DNA of 7,030 nt from positions 1 through 7,030 of the forward strand of contig CAJOGB010000049.1 of NCBI GenBank assembly GCA_905233835.1, in the 5' to 3' direction. Below, in pieces: positions 5,870 through 7,030 of the stretch. Source of the DNA: an uncultured Lachnospiraceae bacterium (lineage in GTDB: Bacteria > Bacillota > Clostridia > Lachnospirales > Lachnospiraceae). The position numbers were made by a program, and so were the translations under genes. Below the pieces are notes generated by a model. That model saw only the letters and a program-made list of their open reading frames with translations, was not told where the DNA came from and did no database searches. Position 1 is the stretch's first letter. Every line of letters begins with the position of its first letter.

Positions 5870-7030
5870 TTATAAATTATTCAAATCCATAAGATTTATT
5901 TCACGATTTCCACCTGAAGAAGAATTCTTCGGTGTAGAAGAAGGTTTGGATTCAACAGGGGTTTCTTTTTCTGTGGACTTTAAATCTCCCCAAACATCCT
6001 GGTCCTTTTTCTTTTTAAAGAATAAGCCCCTGGAACGCTCCTCTTCCTCGTCATCTTCCTCGTCAGCTTCATCATCATCTTCTTCGTCTAAAGCCTCGTT
6101 TACCACAGACAAATCTAAGGAAGCAATGGCGACATCATCATCTTCTTCGTCGTCATCTTCATCTTCGTCATCATCATCTTCGTCGTCATCATCTTCGTCA
6201 TCTTCATAATCATCATGAACCTTAGCGAATAAAGATTCCTTCTTCGGAGAATCCAAATCCGCAAAAATATCGCTTCCATCATCATCTTCTTCGTCATCGG
6301 ACGCTTTACGGAAAACACGGACATTTATACGGATTACAATAATAACCGCAATCAAAAGAATCGCTATTGCTAAAATATTTCGATAGTTCTCTTTTGCGTA
6401 TTCAACCGCATAATCAATATACTCGGAAACCTCTGAAACCTTTGTGTCATCGGAGGCATCTGTATTCTTACCGGATTCAACCATGGAAAGTACCGCCGTA
6501 TCGGCTCTGGAAACTTGATTCTTTGACGAATCAAATACGTACCAGCCAACATTTCCCTCTTCATCTTCACCATATACGTAGTAGAATTCATTGGAAACAC
6601 CGGAAAACTGGTAAAGTGTATAGGTATCAGCATCCGTGGTATAAGTCGTCTCAACCATGGAATCATTAAGCAATATGTCCGGAGTCATTACCGTCACATG
6701 ATGGGTAGCATCGCCAAGTCCCGCAAAATCTTCAACAGGTTCAGCTGCTTCCTCAGGTGTCTCTTCGGTCGTCACCCCTTCGGCTTGAGTTTCTTCACTT
6801 TGGGTTTCCACCGTCTGAGAGGCAGATGCGTTATCTGCGCTCCCCGTAACTTTAATTTGTGTGGAGCATCCCGAAAGTGTATTTGATGAAACAATAATAT
6901 TTGCATCTCCCGGTTGTGCTACGGAGAAATTAATATTTCCGGACTTTCCGGTAAAAGAAACCGAATTTCCGCTCTGTGTATATCCGGAAGCATCACAGCT
7001 TTGAAAAACCAAAATAGTTGCATTGTACTT
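5870..7030 (-). CDS. Acidic-tailed single-pass membrane protein, unknown function (5' end beyond right edge)
   Basis: I do not recognise a family. The frame stays open to the window edge, so the true start and probably a signal peptide are missing; the TTG at 7012 is not a credible start. The visible 386 residues have four parts. (1) An outside region, about 7030-6840, with two cysteines in Ser/Gly-rich beta-looking sequence. (2) A Glu/Thr/Gln/Ala-rich linker around 6840-6720, then a Tyr-rich segment (YTLYQFSG, EFYYVYGEDEEGNVGWYVF) down to about 6530. (3) A hydrophobic helix ILAIAILLIAVIIVIRI (about 6329-6379) followed by R/K, which predicts outside N-terminus and inside C-terminus. (4) A cytoplasmic tail with 24 unbroken Asp/Glu residues (6134-6205), a second acidic block (about 6038-6088), a basic FFKKKK, a Ser/Pro-rich stretch and the end REINLMDLNNL. 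Its stop overlaps the clpC Shine-Dalgarno site, so the two are tightly linked. Function could be a membrane anchor or charge-based partner; nothing in the sequence proves it. Confidence 0.85.
   Translation of the reverse strand, partial: KYNATILVFQSCDASGYTQSGNSVSFTGKSGNINFSVAQPGDANIIVSSNTLSGCSTQIKVTGSADNASASQTVETQSEETQAEGVTTEETPEEAAEPVEDFAGLGDATHHVTVMTPDILLNDSMVETTYTTDADTYTLYQFSGVSNEFYYVYGEDEEGNVGWYVFDSSKNQVSRADTAVLSMVESGKNTDASDDTKVSEVSEYIDYAVEYAKENYRNILAIAILLIAVIIVIRINVRVFRKASDDEEDDDGSDIFADLDSPKKESLFAKVHDDYEDDEDDDDEDDDDEDEDDDEEDDDVAIASLDLSVVNEALDEEDDDEADEEDDEEEERSRGLFFKKKKDQDVWGDLKSTEKETPVESKPSSTPKNSSSGGNREINLMDLNNL
6134..6205 (-). repeat. Imperfect GAN trinucleotide tract encoding an unbroken Asp/Glu run
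   Basis: The minus strand is a series of 24 codons all of form GAT, GAC or GAA, coding only Asp and Glu. The codons are mixed rather than one repeated unit, which suggests selection for acidity rather than recent slippage, although local GAT/GAC repeats are present. A second, shorter run lies at about 6038-6088. The complementary plus strand gives a poly-serine frame that is an artefact. Confidence 0.9.

Noticed and set aside
5946..6209. Plus-strand frame with a long poly-serine end
   Set aside because: It is the complement of the Asp/Glu codon tract on the minus strand. It has no ribosome-binding site and lies wholly inside a well-supported gene.
6030..6300. Repetitive tract considered as a CRISPR or tandem-repeat array
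   Set aside because: The repeat is a coding trinucleotide pattern in frame with the membrane protein gene. There are no direct repeats with unique spacers.

Overview
The window reads as a low-GC Gram-positive (Firmicutes/Clostridia) chromosome, most likely a Lachnospiraceae-type bacterium. The reasons are a clostridial-looking 16S rRNA start, AT-rich purine-strong Shine-Dalgarno sites, a ClpC-type (not ClpA-type) unfoldase with an UVR-like middle domain, and a clpC / small-protein / radA order that I recall from Lachnospiraceae. The family-level placement rests on memory, without a search. Every gene I can support lies on the minus strand, so transcription runs from high to low coordinates.

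Layout in the direction of transcription. The right edge (7030 to 5870) holds the 3' part of a gene for a single-pass membrane protein with an outside domain, one transmembrane helix and a very acidic cytoplasmic tail. Then come clpC (5860-3425), a 137-residue protein of unknown function (3415-3002), a Rho-independent terminator (2999-2968), radA (2953-1598), a histidine-phosphatase-family gene (1587-1036) and a GNAT acetyltransferase gene (1023-502). The 411 bases from 501 to 91 hold no protein gene. They carry a near-consensus rRNA promoter (TTGACA, 17 bp, TAATAT) with an AT-rich upstream stretch, then a leader of about 300 nt rich in hairpins. The first ~90 nt of a 16S rRNA gene run off the left edge.

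The protein genes are packed as an operon. At four junctions the stop codon of one gene lies inside the Shine-Dalgarno sequence of the next (TAAGGA or TAGGAGG), which predicts translational coupling. The exception is the junction before radA, where a terminator is squeezed between the small gene and the radA ribosome-binding site. It leaves no room for a separate promoter after it, so radA expression should depend on readthrough or on a promoter inside the upstream gene.

Functionally, ClpC (protein unfolding for ClpP) and RadA (recombination and DNA-repair helicase) are housekeeping or stress genes, neighbours in many Firmicutes. The phosphatase and acetyltransferase look like passengers of the operon. 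The least explained parts are the acidic-tailed membrane protein directly coupled to clpC, the 137-residue protein coupled to clpC on its other side, and the regulatory terminator before radA. I see no mobile element, CRISPR array or tRNA.
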